A stretch of DNA of 38,171 bases from a virus: IMG/VR virus record IMGVR_UViG_3300027969_000210, positions 1-38,171 of that record, one strand, 5' to 3'. This document shows positions 24,277 through 30,530 of the stretch, piece after piece. The notes under the pieces were generated by a model, which saw only the letters and a list, made by a program, of their open reading frames with translations, did no database searches and was not told the origin of the DNA. The translations under genes were made by a program, and so were the position numbers. How positions within the stretch are numbered: the first letter of the stretch is position 1; each line of letters begins with the position of its first letter.

Positions 24277-24347
24277 TCGAACGCTTCGAAGATTTTCCTC
24301 GCGATGGTGAGATCAGTCCGTACATCGATTTCGAGAATCACAAATGA
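24273..24347 (+). CDS. Tiny gene (24 residues) bridging phosphoesterase and kinase
   Basis: Reading from TTG 24273 gives a 24-residue peptide, M-I-E-R-F-E-D-F-P-R-D-G and onward to TGA 24345-24347. Its start overlaps the phosphoesterase stop (TTGA) and its stop overlaps the kinase start (ATGA), the same four-base linkage seen across this genome. That perfect bridging is the only evidence for translation. It may serve mainly to couple translation. No function is suggested by sequence. Confidence 0.45.
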   Translation: MIERFEDFPRDGEISPYIDFENHK

Positions 24348-24892
24348 TCATCGGTCTGAGTGGATACGCAAGAAGCGGCAAAGACACAGTCGCCTCACTC
24401 TTCCCCGATTACCAGCGCAGGGCATTCGCCGATCCAATGCGAGAAGCTTTGCTTCGACTCAATCCCCTGATCTCATCTTCAATGACTGTCCAAGAAGCTG
24501 TCGAGATTCACGGCTGGGATACTGCAAAGACTGTCTTTCCGGAGATTCGTCGGTTGCTCCAAGTGTTGGGCACAGAAGTCGGTCGCAACATGATCGATGA
24601 AAATGTCTGGGTCAACATCGCAACAAAAGATCTCAACTCAGATGATGACATCGTCTTTGCTGACGTTAGATTTCCGAATGAAGCTCAAGCCATCAAAGAG
24701 CTCGGCGGACAGATCTGGCGAATCAATCGTCCAGAGATCAGCGCAATCAACCTTCACAGCTCAGAGTCTTCGATGGATCACTGGCCATTCGATGCCTGGC
24801 TAGACAATTCAGGATCAATCGAAGATCTCCAAGCACAAATCGAAACAGCTCTCCTGATCCATAGATTCCACGTCGCTTCTGCGACTGGCTAG
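24344..24892 (+). CDS. Deoxynucleoside monophosphate kinase-like protein
   Basis: This 182-residue protein has an N-terminal P-loop in 'MIIGLSGYARSGKDTVASLF' (GYARSGKDT, residues 7-15), a lid/base region 'RRAFADPMREALLRLNP', and 'LQVLGTEVGRNMIDENVWVN' followed by 'VFADVRFPNEAQAIKELGG'. This is the pattern of phage dNMP kinases (T4 gene 1-like), which phosphorylate dNMPs to feed DNA synthesis. It is the last plus-strand gene before a strong bidirectional hairpin and the convergent integrase. Confidence 0.88.
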   Translation: MIIGLSGYARSGKDTVASLFPDYQRRAFADPMREALLRLNPLISSSMTVQEAVEIHGWDTAKTVFPEIRRLLQVLGTEVGRNMIDENVWVNIATKDLNSDDDIVFADVRFPNEAQAIKELGGQIWRINRPEISAINLHSSESSMDHWPFDAWLDNSGSIEDLQAQIETALLIHRFHVASATG

Positions 24893-24894
24893 AG

Positions 24895-24955
24895 GCCCTC
24901 CCTTCAGGGCTTCCACTTAGCGCCCCACCGTTGGTCCCCCCAACGGTGGGGCGCT
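24895..24955. terminator. Bidirectional terminator between kinase and integrase
   Basis: A small hairpin GCCCT (24895-24899)/AGGGC (24906-24910) is followed by a perfect 16-bp stem: 24919-24934 pairs with 24940-24955 around the five-base loop TCCCC. The larger stem reads AGCGCCCCACCGTTGG on its 5' side. TTTCGT follows on the plus strand. It stands between two converging genes and should stop transcription from either side. Confidence 0.88.
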
Positions 24956-24961
24956 TTCGTG

Positions 24962-26194
24962 TCATTTTCGAGGCTTCTTGTATCGAGGATTCTGGTGAAC
25001 AGATCTGACTTGATCGACGTCACTCCAATCAACGTCATCAAATAACAAATCAACCGCAGCTCTCTCTTCATCGTTGATGAGATCGGCATATCTCATCGTC
25101 ACAATCGGCGAAGCGTGGCGCATCAGTCTCGAAGTCACGACGAGATTGCCTCCAGATTTTCGAAGCATCTCGGTTGCGAAGAAGTGTCTGAAGCTGTGAA
25201 AGCTCAATCGACTTCCATTCTTGTCGTTGTTGTGCTTGGTCATAACACCAAGACGGCGCATCTCTTGACAAGCTTTGCGACTCAAATAGTTGGGCTGAAT
25301 GTCGTACAACTTTCCCAGCGTCTTCTTCGATTGAATCAGCTCGACAACTTTGGGATGCGCTGGGACAAGGAGTTCGGTGTTCCCTTTTCCCCTGATTCGA
25401 AGCATCCAATTTCCACCATGATTTTCAAGCCAGGATCCTTCAACCATTGAAACCTCGCAAGCTCTCATCCCAGTAAGAGCAGCCAGGGTGAACCATTCCT
25501 TCTCTGGCAAGGTTGCTTCTGAAATCAAGTGAAGCACCTGTTCTCGACTCAATGGACGAGGTGATGCTCGATTGACTTTGATCTTGGGCAGACCATCATC
25601 TGGTCGGTGAGTCAATGGAATCACGCCCATCATTCGAAGTGAATTGAAAACGCTTCGACATCTTCCAACGTAGGACTCTCGACTGGATTGAGTCTGCGCT
25701 CGCAGGACTTGATCCTCAAGATCTTGCAAGAAGATCTCAGACGGGTGCCGATCTCCGCAGACTCTTTTCAGCATCGACCAATCGGACATGAACAAAGTTC
25801 GCGCCCAACCGCTGAGCTCGTATCGTCTAGCCAGGAGATCTCCGACCTCCTTGTGCCAGGGCTGGGTTGGCTCCCCTCCCCTTAAATAGATCTCTTCAAC
25901 ACTTGTCATCTCGCAAAAGACCGGATCCCTGCCTCGCAGATAGCTAGTCCGTACTCCTTCACCCCTTGCGACAGGTGAGGCGGAATTGCCGGAAAGTTGC
26001 CTCTTTCGTCCTGGCTTCCGCGAAGAAATTTCCAGAACATTGTCGGCGTGTCTTTCCGAACCATTGACATCAATGTCAAGAGTGGAGGTACTATTCATTC
26101 TTGGAGGGGCGCTAGTCAAGGGGTTTAACCCAAGACTTTCAAAAGTTGTGAAACTGTTATTCATAGCCGCAGAGCTTGAATTGCTTGATTTCAT
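24962..26194 (-). CDS. int: Tyrosine-family integrase
   Basis: This 410-residue protein runs from ATG 26194, chosen because GAAAGGAAA lies just upstream; an in-frame GTG at 26224 falls inside the promoter repeat. All catalytic residues of the phage-integrase family are seen: R244 in 'LTGMRACEV', K270 in 'RGKGNTE', H333-x2-R336 in 'HSFRHFF', H360 in 'LMRHAS' and nucleophile Y369 in 'TMRYADL'. A core-binding helical domain lies near 120-190. The first 90 or so residues are Ser/Asn/Arg-rich with no obvious arm-binding fold, which is unusual. The enzyme integrates the phage genome at a host attachment site, marking the phage as temperate. Confidence 0.94.
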   Translation of the reverse strand: MKSSNSSSAAMNNSFTTFESLGLNPLTSAPPRMNSTSTLDIDVNGSERHADNVLEISSRKPGRKRQLSGNSASPVARGEGVRTSYLRGRDPVFCEMTSVEEIYLRGGEPTQPWHKEVGDLLARRYELSGWARTLFMSDWSMLKRVCGDRHPSEIFLQDLEDQVLRAQTQSSRESYVGRCRSVFNSLRMMGVIPLTHRPDDGLPKIKVNRASPRPLSREQVLHLISEATLPEKEWFTLAALTGMRACEVSMVEGSWLENHGGNWMLRIRGKGNTELLVPAHPKVVELIQSKKTLGKLYDIQPNYLSRKACQEMRRLGVMTKHNNDKNGSRLSFHSFRHFFATEMLRKSGGNLVVTSRLMRHASPIVTMRYADLINDEERAAVDLLFDDVDWSDVDQVRSVHQNPRYKKPRK

Positions 26195-26215
26195 TGCTTT
26201 CCTTTCAACTATTAC

Positions 26216-26358
26216 GTGAGACAACTACATAGTGAGGAAAGTTCACCAAGGCTGTAACCTTGAGAAATGTCGAGTGAGAATTGACCGTTCGGACACGAAT
26301 GGTCAAATCTTCACGCTCAACATAACGCGTGAACTTCCTTACCATGTAGCTGTTTCAC
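26216..26358. promoter_or_regulatory. Mirror-image divergent control region (operator/promoter, possible attP)
   Basis: Two inverted arms, 26216-26246 and 26329-26358, match at about 26 of 31 positions with one gap. Read outward, both contain GTGAACTT, CCT, AC, ATGTAG, TGT and TCAC blocks. The arms end 21 and 20 bases before the integrase ATG (26194) and the early-gene GTG (26379). Between them lies an imperfect 26-bp palindrome (26281-26306) with arms TTGACCGTTCG and CGAATGGTCAA. CAAGG/CCTTG (26248-26263) is a further small dyad. This looks like a shared divergent promoter with operator. The palindrome could instead be an integrase core site with flanking arm sites. Confidence 0.65.
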
Positions 26359-26378
26359 CTTATTGACTAGGGGGAAAC

Positions 26379-26519
26379 GTGCGATTTTCATTGTCCACAC
26401 TTAACGCAACAAAAGCAATTCTCAACGCACCAAAAGACATCTTTTTTTCTTGGGTCCATGGTCGCCAGGTGGATTCTTCGCCTGAGTGGCAATCACTGAT
26501 CAAGGAAGAAAAACGATGA
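26379..26519 (+). CDS. Small early protein (46 residues)
   Basis: The gene starts at GTG 26379, with the strong purine tract AGGGGGAAA directly upstream, and ends at TGA 26517-26519. It is the first gene after the divergent control region. The product begins MRFSLSTLNATKAILNAPKD and ends 'SLIKEEKR'. No family is recognised. Its position opposite the integrase is where phages often place an excisionase or early regulator, but the sequence does not show a clear DNA-binding motif. It overlaps the next ATG by four bases. Confidence 0.65.
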   Translation: MRFSLSTLNATKAILNAPKDIFFSWVHGRQVDSSPEWQSLIKEEKR

Positions 26520-26665
26520 GCGTGCCATTTTGGTTCGTCATGACATCGCTGGCGATTGCATCAGGAGCCGCGCTCTTTTCATTCATCTGGAAGTCTGACG
26601 AAGACTTCTACGGCATTGATGAATTCAAAGACTTTCAAGAGGCACTCAAAAGAGGCAAGCGATGA
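26516..26665 (+). CDS. Small single-span membrane protein (49 residues)
   Basis: This gene starts at ATG 26516 (ATGA overlap) and stops at TGA 26663-26665 (ATGA overlap with the next gene). The product has an N-terminal membrane segment (FWFVMTSLAIASGAALFSFI) followed by a short acidic then basic cytoplasmic tail. Small early membrane proteins of this kind in temperate phages can block superinfection or modify the host membrane, but no specific function can be assigned. Confidence 0.65.
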   Translation: MSVPFWFVMTSLAIASGAALFSFIWKSDEDFYGIDEFKDFQEALKRGKR

Positions 26666-26775
26666 GCTGCCCAACATGCAAAAGATCTGACACTTATGTC
26701 ATCAGCTTCGACAAAGAGTTCACCCTCTTTGGTTGCAACTGCGGCCGAGCCTTTGGCGTCCAGGTGAAACGATGA
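26662..26775 (+). CDS. Zinc-ribbon micro-protein (37 residues)
   Basis: The gene starts at ATG 26662 and ends at TGA 26773-26775, overlapping genes on both sides. The product begins MSCPTCKRSDTYVISFDKEF and continues 'TLFGCNCGRAFGVQVKR'. The two pairs C3-x2-C6 and C25-x-C27 form a minimal zinc ribbon. Such proteins bind nucleic acid or act as adaptors. The reality of the gene is supported by the overlaps and the complete cysteine set. Confidence 0.68.
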   Translation: MSCPTCKRSDTYVISFDKEFTLFGCNCGRAFGVQVKR

Positions 26776-27104
26776 AGAAGATCATCGGTCACATCGAGGT
26801 CCCAGCCGGTGCGGTCATCGAAAGATCGCTGGATGAATCAGTCGCATTCGAACGCGTGATCGCCAATGGTGGCAAGTATCCAGTCAGCCTTGATGCTGAT
26901 GGCACCTACTACTTTGCCGAAATAGTCGGCACCCGCGTTGAAGCTGGCGAGGTTGCCTTCGTCGATGGCCGTCACCAGATCCGCAAAGACTTTGAGCAGA
27001 TCCAGGACTACAAAACAGGACTTGGATGCTGGTCAGACTTCTTCAAGATCTCCGATGAGCTATTTCGTGGATTCGACTTTGAGGCAATCGAGGTCAACCA
27101 ATGA
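26772..27104 (+). CDS. Hypothetical early protein (110 residues)
   Basis: ATG 26772 is used because it overlaps the preceding stop (ATGA); an earlier in-frame start lies inside that gene. The product begins MKKIIGHIEVPAGAVIERSL and has 'YFAEIVGTRVEAGEVAFVDG' and 'DYKTGLGCWSDFFKISDELF'. It appears as a small alpha/beta protein without recognised domain. It is followed by a membrane protein with another four-base overlap. Confidence 0.7.
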   Translation: MKKIIGHIEVPAGAVIERSLDESVAFERVIANGGKYPVSLDADGTYYFAEIVGTRVEAGEVAFVDGRHQIRKDFEQIQDYKTGLGCWSDFFKISDELFRGFDFEAIEVNQ

Positions 27105-27352
27105 CGATCTCACTTCCAACTCCTGAAAGCATTCTTGCCTTCAGCTTTTGCCTGGGTGTTGCTTGCGCAATCTTCGGCGCTCTCTTGGGTCAAGCTTACG
27201 AATCGGAAAAGCGCGAAGGCACTCGTGCTCTTCGCAAAGCTCTTCGCTTTGCCTATGAGGAAAGCGATGGCTTGCGAGAGATCATCCGCCACAAAGAGCA
27301 GATGGATCGCATCGAATCATTTCCGCTCTTCAACTACGAAGATCACAAATGA
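27101..27352 (+). CDS. Small N-terminally anchored membrane protein (83 residues)
   Basis: The product begins MTISLPTPESILAFSFCLGV, with a hydrophobic segment at about residues 10-30 ('ILAFSFCLGVACAIFGALLG') and then a long charged helix ('ESEKREGTRALRKALRFAYE'). Predicted orientation places the helix in the cytoplasm. No family is recognised. It is the second small membrane protein of the early operon and overlaps its neighbours by ATGA. Confidence 0.7.
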   Translation: MTISLPTPESILAFSFCLGVACAIFGALLGQAYESEKREGTRALRKALRFAYEESDGLREIIRHKEQMDRIESFPLFNYEDHK

Positions 27353-27702
27353 GCGCGGCTCGACAGAAGGGCACTCTTGCAGAGACTGCTCTCGTCAAAT
27401 TCCTTGCCTCTCATGGTTTCCCCCATGCCGAGCGACGCGCACTTCATGGCACAGAAGACAAAGGTGACATCACCGGCACTGTCGGTCTTGCCTGGGAAGT
27501 AAAAAATCACAAGACCTATCAGATCCCAGCTTGGGTGAAGGAAGCTCTTGTCGAAGCTCAGAATGCAGAAGCCGACTATGGCCTTCTCGTTATCAAACCC
27601 AATCGAGTCGGCGTCGAAAGCGTCGAAGACTGGTGGGTTGTTCTTCCAGTCGGATCAGCTGTGCAGCTATTGAGAGAAGCTGGCTATGGCGATCCAATAT
27701 GA
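27349..27702 (+). CDS. PD-(D/E)XK nuclease, Holliday-junction resolvase-like
   Basis: This 117-residue protein begins MSAARQKGTLAETALVKFLA, with E12 on the first helix. It has 'TEDKGDITG' with D40 and 'LAWEVKNHK' with E50-x-K52, the classic order of the PD-(D/E)XK core in archaeal-type Holliday-junction resolvases and related phage nucleases. Such enzymes resolve branched DNA during replication and packaging. Size fits the single-domain family. ATGA overlaps link it with both neighbours, including the WhiB-like gene. Confidence 0.82.
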   Translation: MSAARQKGTLAETALVKFLASHGFPHAERRALHGTEDKGDITGTVGLAWEVKNHKTYQIPAWVKEALVEAQNAEADYGLLVIKPNRVGVESVEDWWVVLPVGSAVQLLREAGYGDPI

Positions 27703-28106
27703 GCGATTCACCATTTTGGCTTCCAACAATGCCGCACTTCCCAGAAGCTGCGTGCGCAGACATTGAAGACACTGAAATCTTCTTTCAGACCAAAACAAAA
27801 GAGATCGAAAAGGTCATCGACCAAGTTCGTGAACTCTGCTTCTCATGTCCTCATCAAAAGGATTGCGTTGAGTACGCAATCGATGAAGAGATCGAATATG
27901 GAATCTGGGGCGGATATACAGCTTCACAAAGGAAACGCATGAAACCGAAAAAAATTGTCAAGCACAGATCTGATCTTGGTCAAAAGGCATTCTTGATGAG
28001 AGAGGCCGGTGCAACTTTCAGAGAGATTGCAATAGAGCTCGACTGCACCGTCTCAGCTGCACAAAAGGCCGTCAATCGCTTCACCATGGAAGGAGCACAG
28101 AGCTGA
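27699..28106 (+). CDS. whiB-like: WhiB-like iron-sulfur transcription regulator
   Basis: ATG 27699 overlaps the nuclease stop; an earlier in-frame start is rejected. The 135-residue protein has the four invariant cysteines C19, C47-x2-C50 and C56, followed by the turn 'YGIWGGYTASQRKRMK' (GIWGG 68-72). A C-terminal extension, 'AFLMREAGATFREIAIELDC', looks like an additional helix-turn-helix. WhiB proteins are restricted to actinobacteria and their phages and bind the main sigma factor. A phage copy could redirect host transcription or control lysogeny. This is the strongest single marker of an actinobacterial host. Confidence 0.92.
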   Translation: MSDSPFWLPTMPHFPEAACADIEDTEIFFQTKTKEIEKVIDQVRELCFSCPHQKDCVEYAIDEEIEYGIWGGYTASQRKRMKPKKIVKHRSDLGQKAFLMREAGATFREIAIELDCTVSAAQKAVNRFTMEGAQS

Positions 28107-28534
28107 TGAGTTTCTATGCCCAAGTCGTTGCAAGAGTCAGCCTGCTTGTGTTCATCGGTGCAACTTTTGGAATTTTCTTCTCAAACATTGTCAACGAACC
28201 TCGCATCGTTGTTGTCTCAACAGTCAAAGAGGTTGCGATGAAATCAGTGGATGCAGATGCAATCGCCAGGGAACTTCTTACGGCTGAGAGCTACAAGTGT
28301 CTCAAGCGGATCATCCATCTTGAAAGCAGAGGCAATTCAGAATCAAAGAATTCCGATTCCAGTGCCAGAGGAATCGGCCAGCTTCTCTCCTCCACATATC
28401 GCAATCTCGGGATGAGGCATTCGGAGGATGAGAAGTCACAGCTCATCGCACTTCTGGCATATATCGGCAGGAAATACGGCAGCGGCGGTCCTTGTGCGGC
28501 GCTGGCCTTTCATTCAAAGCATCACTACTTCTAA
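28106..28534 (+). CDS. Membrane-anchored transglycosylase-like (SLT) protein
   Basis: This 142-residue protein starts at ATG 28106 in TGATG overlap with the WhiB-like stop. An N-terminal membrane segment lies at about residues 8-28 ('VARVSLLVFIGATFGIFFSN'). The C-terminal part has the soluble-lytic-transglycosylase pattern: catalytic Glu in 'IIHLESRGNSESKNSDSSAR', then 'GIGQLLSSTYRNLGM' and 'LLAYIGRKYG'. This fold cleaves peptidoglycan glycan strands. It is found in the early operon rather than among tail or lysis genes, so it may act from the host membrane in superinfection exclusion or cell-wall remodelling. Confidence 0.78.
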   Translation: MSFYAQVVARVSLLVFIGATFGIFFSNIVNEPRIVVVSTVKEVAMKSVDADAIARELLTAESYKCLKRIIHLESRGNSESKNSDSSARGIGQLLSSTYRNLGMRHSEDEKSQLIALLAYIGRKYGSGGPCAALAFHSKHHYF

Positions 28535-28547
28535 AGGGGGAAAGAAA

Positions 28548-28871
28548 ATGACAACAGTCGGAAACGGATTTACGACAGAGCCGCTGGAGCTTCCATCTCC
28601 AATCGTCAACTGGCTTGGGCAATACAAGAAGATCCAGCAAGAGATCAAAGATCTGAGCGAAAAGCTCGACATCGCACGAGCTCACATCGAGCTTGCGATG
28701 GGTGATGCAGAGATTGGCCTGATTGATGGCAATCCAGTCGTCAAGTGGGGCTTCATTGAAAGCAATCGCTTTGATCAGAAGAAGGCAAAAGAGATCATGA
28801 CGCCGGAGCAGATTTCCGAGTGCACAGTGGTCCAGCGTGTTCGTCGCTTTGAACCGGTGCGTGAGGCATGA
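28548..28871 (+). CDS. YqaJ-associated-type recombination accessory protein
   Basis: ATG 28548 is preceded by AAAGGGGGAAAG. The 107-residue product has a helical part 'QYKKIQQEIKDLSEKLDIAR', then 'LAMGDAEIGLIDGNPVVKWG' and a C-terminal 'IMTPEQISECTVVQRVRRFE'. This helix plus GDAE-G-x-I/V-D-G-x-P-V-V-x-W module also occurs at the C-terminus of YqaJ-type phage exonucleases and as a stand-alone protein near RecB/Cas4-like nucleases. Here a Cas4-like nuclease lies one gene downstream, consistent with a shared DNA-processing role. Confidence 0.72.
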   Translation: MTTVGNGFTTEPLELPSPIVNWLGQYKKIQQEIKDLSEKLDIARAHIELAMGDAEIGLIDGNPVVKWGFIESNRFDQKKAKEIMTPEQISECTVVQRVRRFEPVREA

Positions 28872-29080
28872 ACATCATCACGCAGCTGATCAATCTTCGT
28901 CGACTCAATCGCATCGTCTGGGCAATGAATAACGGTCATCACCTGGCTGTTGCCGATTACTTCGGAATCATCTGGGATGACATGAGCGTTGAAGAGCTTG
29001 CTCAAGCTTTGCAAGTACGCATCACAGAAGTTCACGCCGCAGTCATTCCAGCTTTATTTCCTAACGTGGTCAACAAATGA
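28868..29080 (+). CDS. Hypothetical 70-residue early protein
   Basis: The gene lies between ATGA overlaps (28868 and 29077). The product is mainly helical with 'LINLRRLNRIVWAMNNGHHL' and 'MSVEELAQALQVRITEVHAA', possibly a small HTH-like domain. No family is recognised. It sits between the YqaJ-associated protein and the Cas4-like nuclease and may belong to that unit. Confidence 0.68.
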   Translation: MNIITQLINLRRLNRIVWAMNNGHHLAVADYFGIIWDDMSVEELAQALQVRITEVHAAVIPALFPNVVNK

Positions 29081-29790
29081 TTGACGTCCAGGAGCTCGGT
29101 TCGGAGATCAGAGGTCGCATCAGTAACGGTGCGGCCAATGCTCCGAGGTCGAAGCAGAAGTCAATCGGTCCGAGCGAGGTTGGTACCCCTTGCATCCGGC
29201 GGATCGGTTACAGACTGCTCGAAGTCGAATCCGTCAATCAAGCCGACACCTGGCTGGCGACAATCGGTACGGCGGTGCACAGCTGGCTCGCCACTACCTA
29301 TGAAGCAGCCAATCAAGCTCTTGGACGAGAACGCTACTTGGTCGAACAACGCGTTCAAGTAGACGAGTCACTAGGCGGATCGGTCGACATATATGACGTC
29401 GACCGACGCCTGGTGCTTGACTGGAAAATCGTGGGTGACTCATCACTCAAGAGGTACAAAGCCAATGGTCCTGGTCAGCAATATGAAACCCAAGTCCATC
29501 TTTACGGCAAGGGCTTTGCTAACGCTGGCCACCCTGTCGAACATGTCGGAATTGCATTCCTTCCTCGCGGTGGATCACTTCGAGGACTTCACATCTGGAC
29601 TGCTCCTTATGACGAGAACAAAGCAAAGACAGCGTTGCAACGTCTTGAAGTTGCAAGACAAGTGATCGACACAGCTGGTCTCGATTCACTTTCGTTGCTT
29701 CCGGCAGTTGAGAGCTATTGCAACTTCTGCCCGTTCTTCCTTCCAGCATCAACCAATCTTCGCGTCGGTTGCCCCGGCGCGGATGCCTAA
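29077..29790 (+). CDS. Cas4/RecB-like exonuclease with probable iron-sulfur cluster
   Basis: This 237-residue protein has the RecB-nuclease motifs in order: 'GTAVHSW' (H68), 'GGSVDIYD' (D104), 'VLDWKIVG' (D115-x-K117) and 'ETQVHLYG' (Q139). Four cysteines, C39 in 'TPCIRR', C215-x2-C218 and C232 in 'GCPG', match the positions of a [4Fe-4S] cluster in Cas4/AddB-type nucleases. The enzyme probably resects DNA ends for recombination or replication. There is no CRISPR array or other cas gene in the window, so this is a stand-alone phage version. Confidence 0.86.
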   Translation: MIDVQELGSEIRGRISNGAANAPRSKQKSIGPSEVGTPCIRRIGYRLLEVESVNQADTWLATIGTAVHSWLATTYEAANQALGRERYLVEQRVQVDESLGGSVDIYDVDRRLVLDWKIVGDSSLKRYKANGPGQQYETQVHLYGKGFANAGHPVEHVGIAFLPRGGSLRGLHIWTAPYDENKAKTALQRLEVARQVIDTAGLDSLSLLPAVESYCNFCPFFLPASTNLRVGCPGADA

Positions 29791-29825
29791 CCCAACCCAA
29801 CCCAACAAAAGAAAAGGAAACACCA

Positions 29826-30263
29826 ATGACAACATCACCCTGGGACGATCCGTCCCTTCGCGTCGGAGGCGACTACGTCAAATTCGACAACATCGGCGAC
29901 TCAGTATCTGGCGTCGTAGTAAATGTCGGGATGCATCGCTGGGATGACGGAAGCGTCTCTCCTCAGATCGTGCTCGACACAGTTGATGGAGAAAAGACCA
30001 TCACGGCTGGCCAGATTCGCTTGAAGGTTGCACTTGCAGAAAAGCGTCCAGAGATCGACGACACACTCACAATCAAGCTCACTGATATTGAAAAGCGCGC
30101 TGGCGGAAAAACGCTTAAGCACTTTGAAGTCACCGTCGTAAAAGCATCAGGCGGATTCACAAAGTCAGCACCAGTGCGCGCAGAAGCTGACGACGTACTT
30201 GCAGGAATGGATCCTGAAGTAGTAGCAGCGCTCCAAAAGAAGCTCGGAGCGACACCCTTCTAA
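29826..30263 (+). CDS. SSB-like OB-fold protein
   Basis: ATG 29826 follows AAAAGGAAACACC; earlier in-frame starts fall inside the nuclease gene. The 145-residue product begins MTTSPWDDPSLRVGGDYVKF and has a beta-rich core ('DSVSGVVVNVGMHRW', 'VSPQIVLDTVDGEKTITAGQ') with a C-terminal end 'VVAALQKKLGATPF'. This organisation resembles actinophage single-stranded-DNA-binding or replication accessory proteins. It sits between a Cas4-like nuclease and the primase-helicase. Family recognition is moderate. Its stop codon lies inside the first helix of a structured RNA element. Confidence 0.68.
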   Translation: MTTSPWDDPSLRVGGDYVKFDNIGDSVSGVVVNVGMHRWDDGSVSPQIVLDTVDGEKTITAGQIRLKVALAEKRPEIDDTLTIKLTDIEKRAGGKTLKHFEVTVVKASGGFTKSAPVRAEADDVLAGMDPEVVAALQKKLGATPF

Positions 30264-30374
30264 GTCTTAGGACTTAGGGCGCGCTCAGTCGTTGGGGAAG
30301 GCGAAGAGCGCGAACCGCTGGCAGAAGATGCAATCGACCCGCGAATCGATTTCAGGTGCAACACCTGACAGCGG
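30260..30374 (+). ncRNA. Structured RNA element with three-way junction (unclassified)
   Basis: Five helices can be drawn without conflict. H1: 30260-30266 with 30271-30277 (7 bp, loop TTAG). H2: 30280-30286 (CGCGCTC) with 30306-30312 (7 bp, 19-base loop). H3: CCGCTG 30315-30320 with CAGCGG 30369-30374. Inside H3, H3a: 30332-30337 with 30346-30351 (6 bp), and H3b: 30352-30358 with 30362-30368 (7 bp, loop CAA). H3a, H3b and the closing strand abut with no spare base, a compact three-way junction. An A-rich unpaired tail follows, so it is not a terminator. It may be a cis-regulatory leader for the primase operon or a processed small RNA. No known family is recognised. Confidence 0.6.
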
Positions 30375-30404
30375 ACAAAAAATAAACGAAAAGAGAGCGA
30401 ATAC

Positions 30405-30530
30405 ATGAATCAAGTTGAGATTGAAAAGGTGTGTCAACTCCTTGTCGATCTGGGCTTCATCGTTGAGTCAATCGACATCGACGCTGAGCGATTCACAATC
30501 CGCACAAAACCGACTCGGGAGAATAAATGA
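30405..30530 (+). CDS. Small protein before primase-helicase (41 residues)
   Basis: The gene starts at ATG 30405, after AAAAGAGAGCG, and ends at TGA 30528-30530, overlapping the primase start (ATGA). The product begins MNQVEIEKVCQLLVDLGFIV and ends in a basic tail 'RTKPTRENK'. It is a small alpha/beta protein of unknown function. It is the first coding sequence downstream of the structured RNA. Confidence 0.65.
   Translation: MNQVEIEKVCQLLVDLGFIVESIDIDAERFTIRTKPTRENK

Noticed and set aside
24919-24955. 16-bp perfect hairpin as attP
   Set aside because: Position between convergent genes and stem-loop-T-run form fit a terminator. No evidence of a recombination core.
25115-25450. Open frame opposite the integrase
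   Set aside because: Antisense to the catalytic domain with all integrase motifs intact; no ribosome site or domain.
29077-29790. Cas4-like protein as sign of a CRISPR system
   Set aside because: No array and no other cas gene in the window. Stand-alone phage nucleases of this family are common.
29791-29808. Short CCCAA tandem repeat after the Cas4-like gene
   Set aside because: Only about three five-base units in a 35-base gap, with no further structure; not treated as functional.
30375-30404. Intrinsic terminator after the structured RNA
   Set aside because: The bases following the last helix are A-rich on the plus strand, not T-rich, so it is not a rho-independent terminator for the sense transcript.
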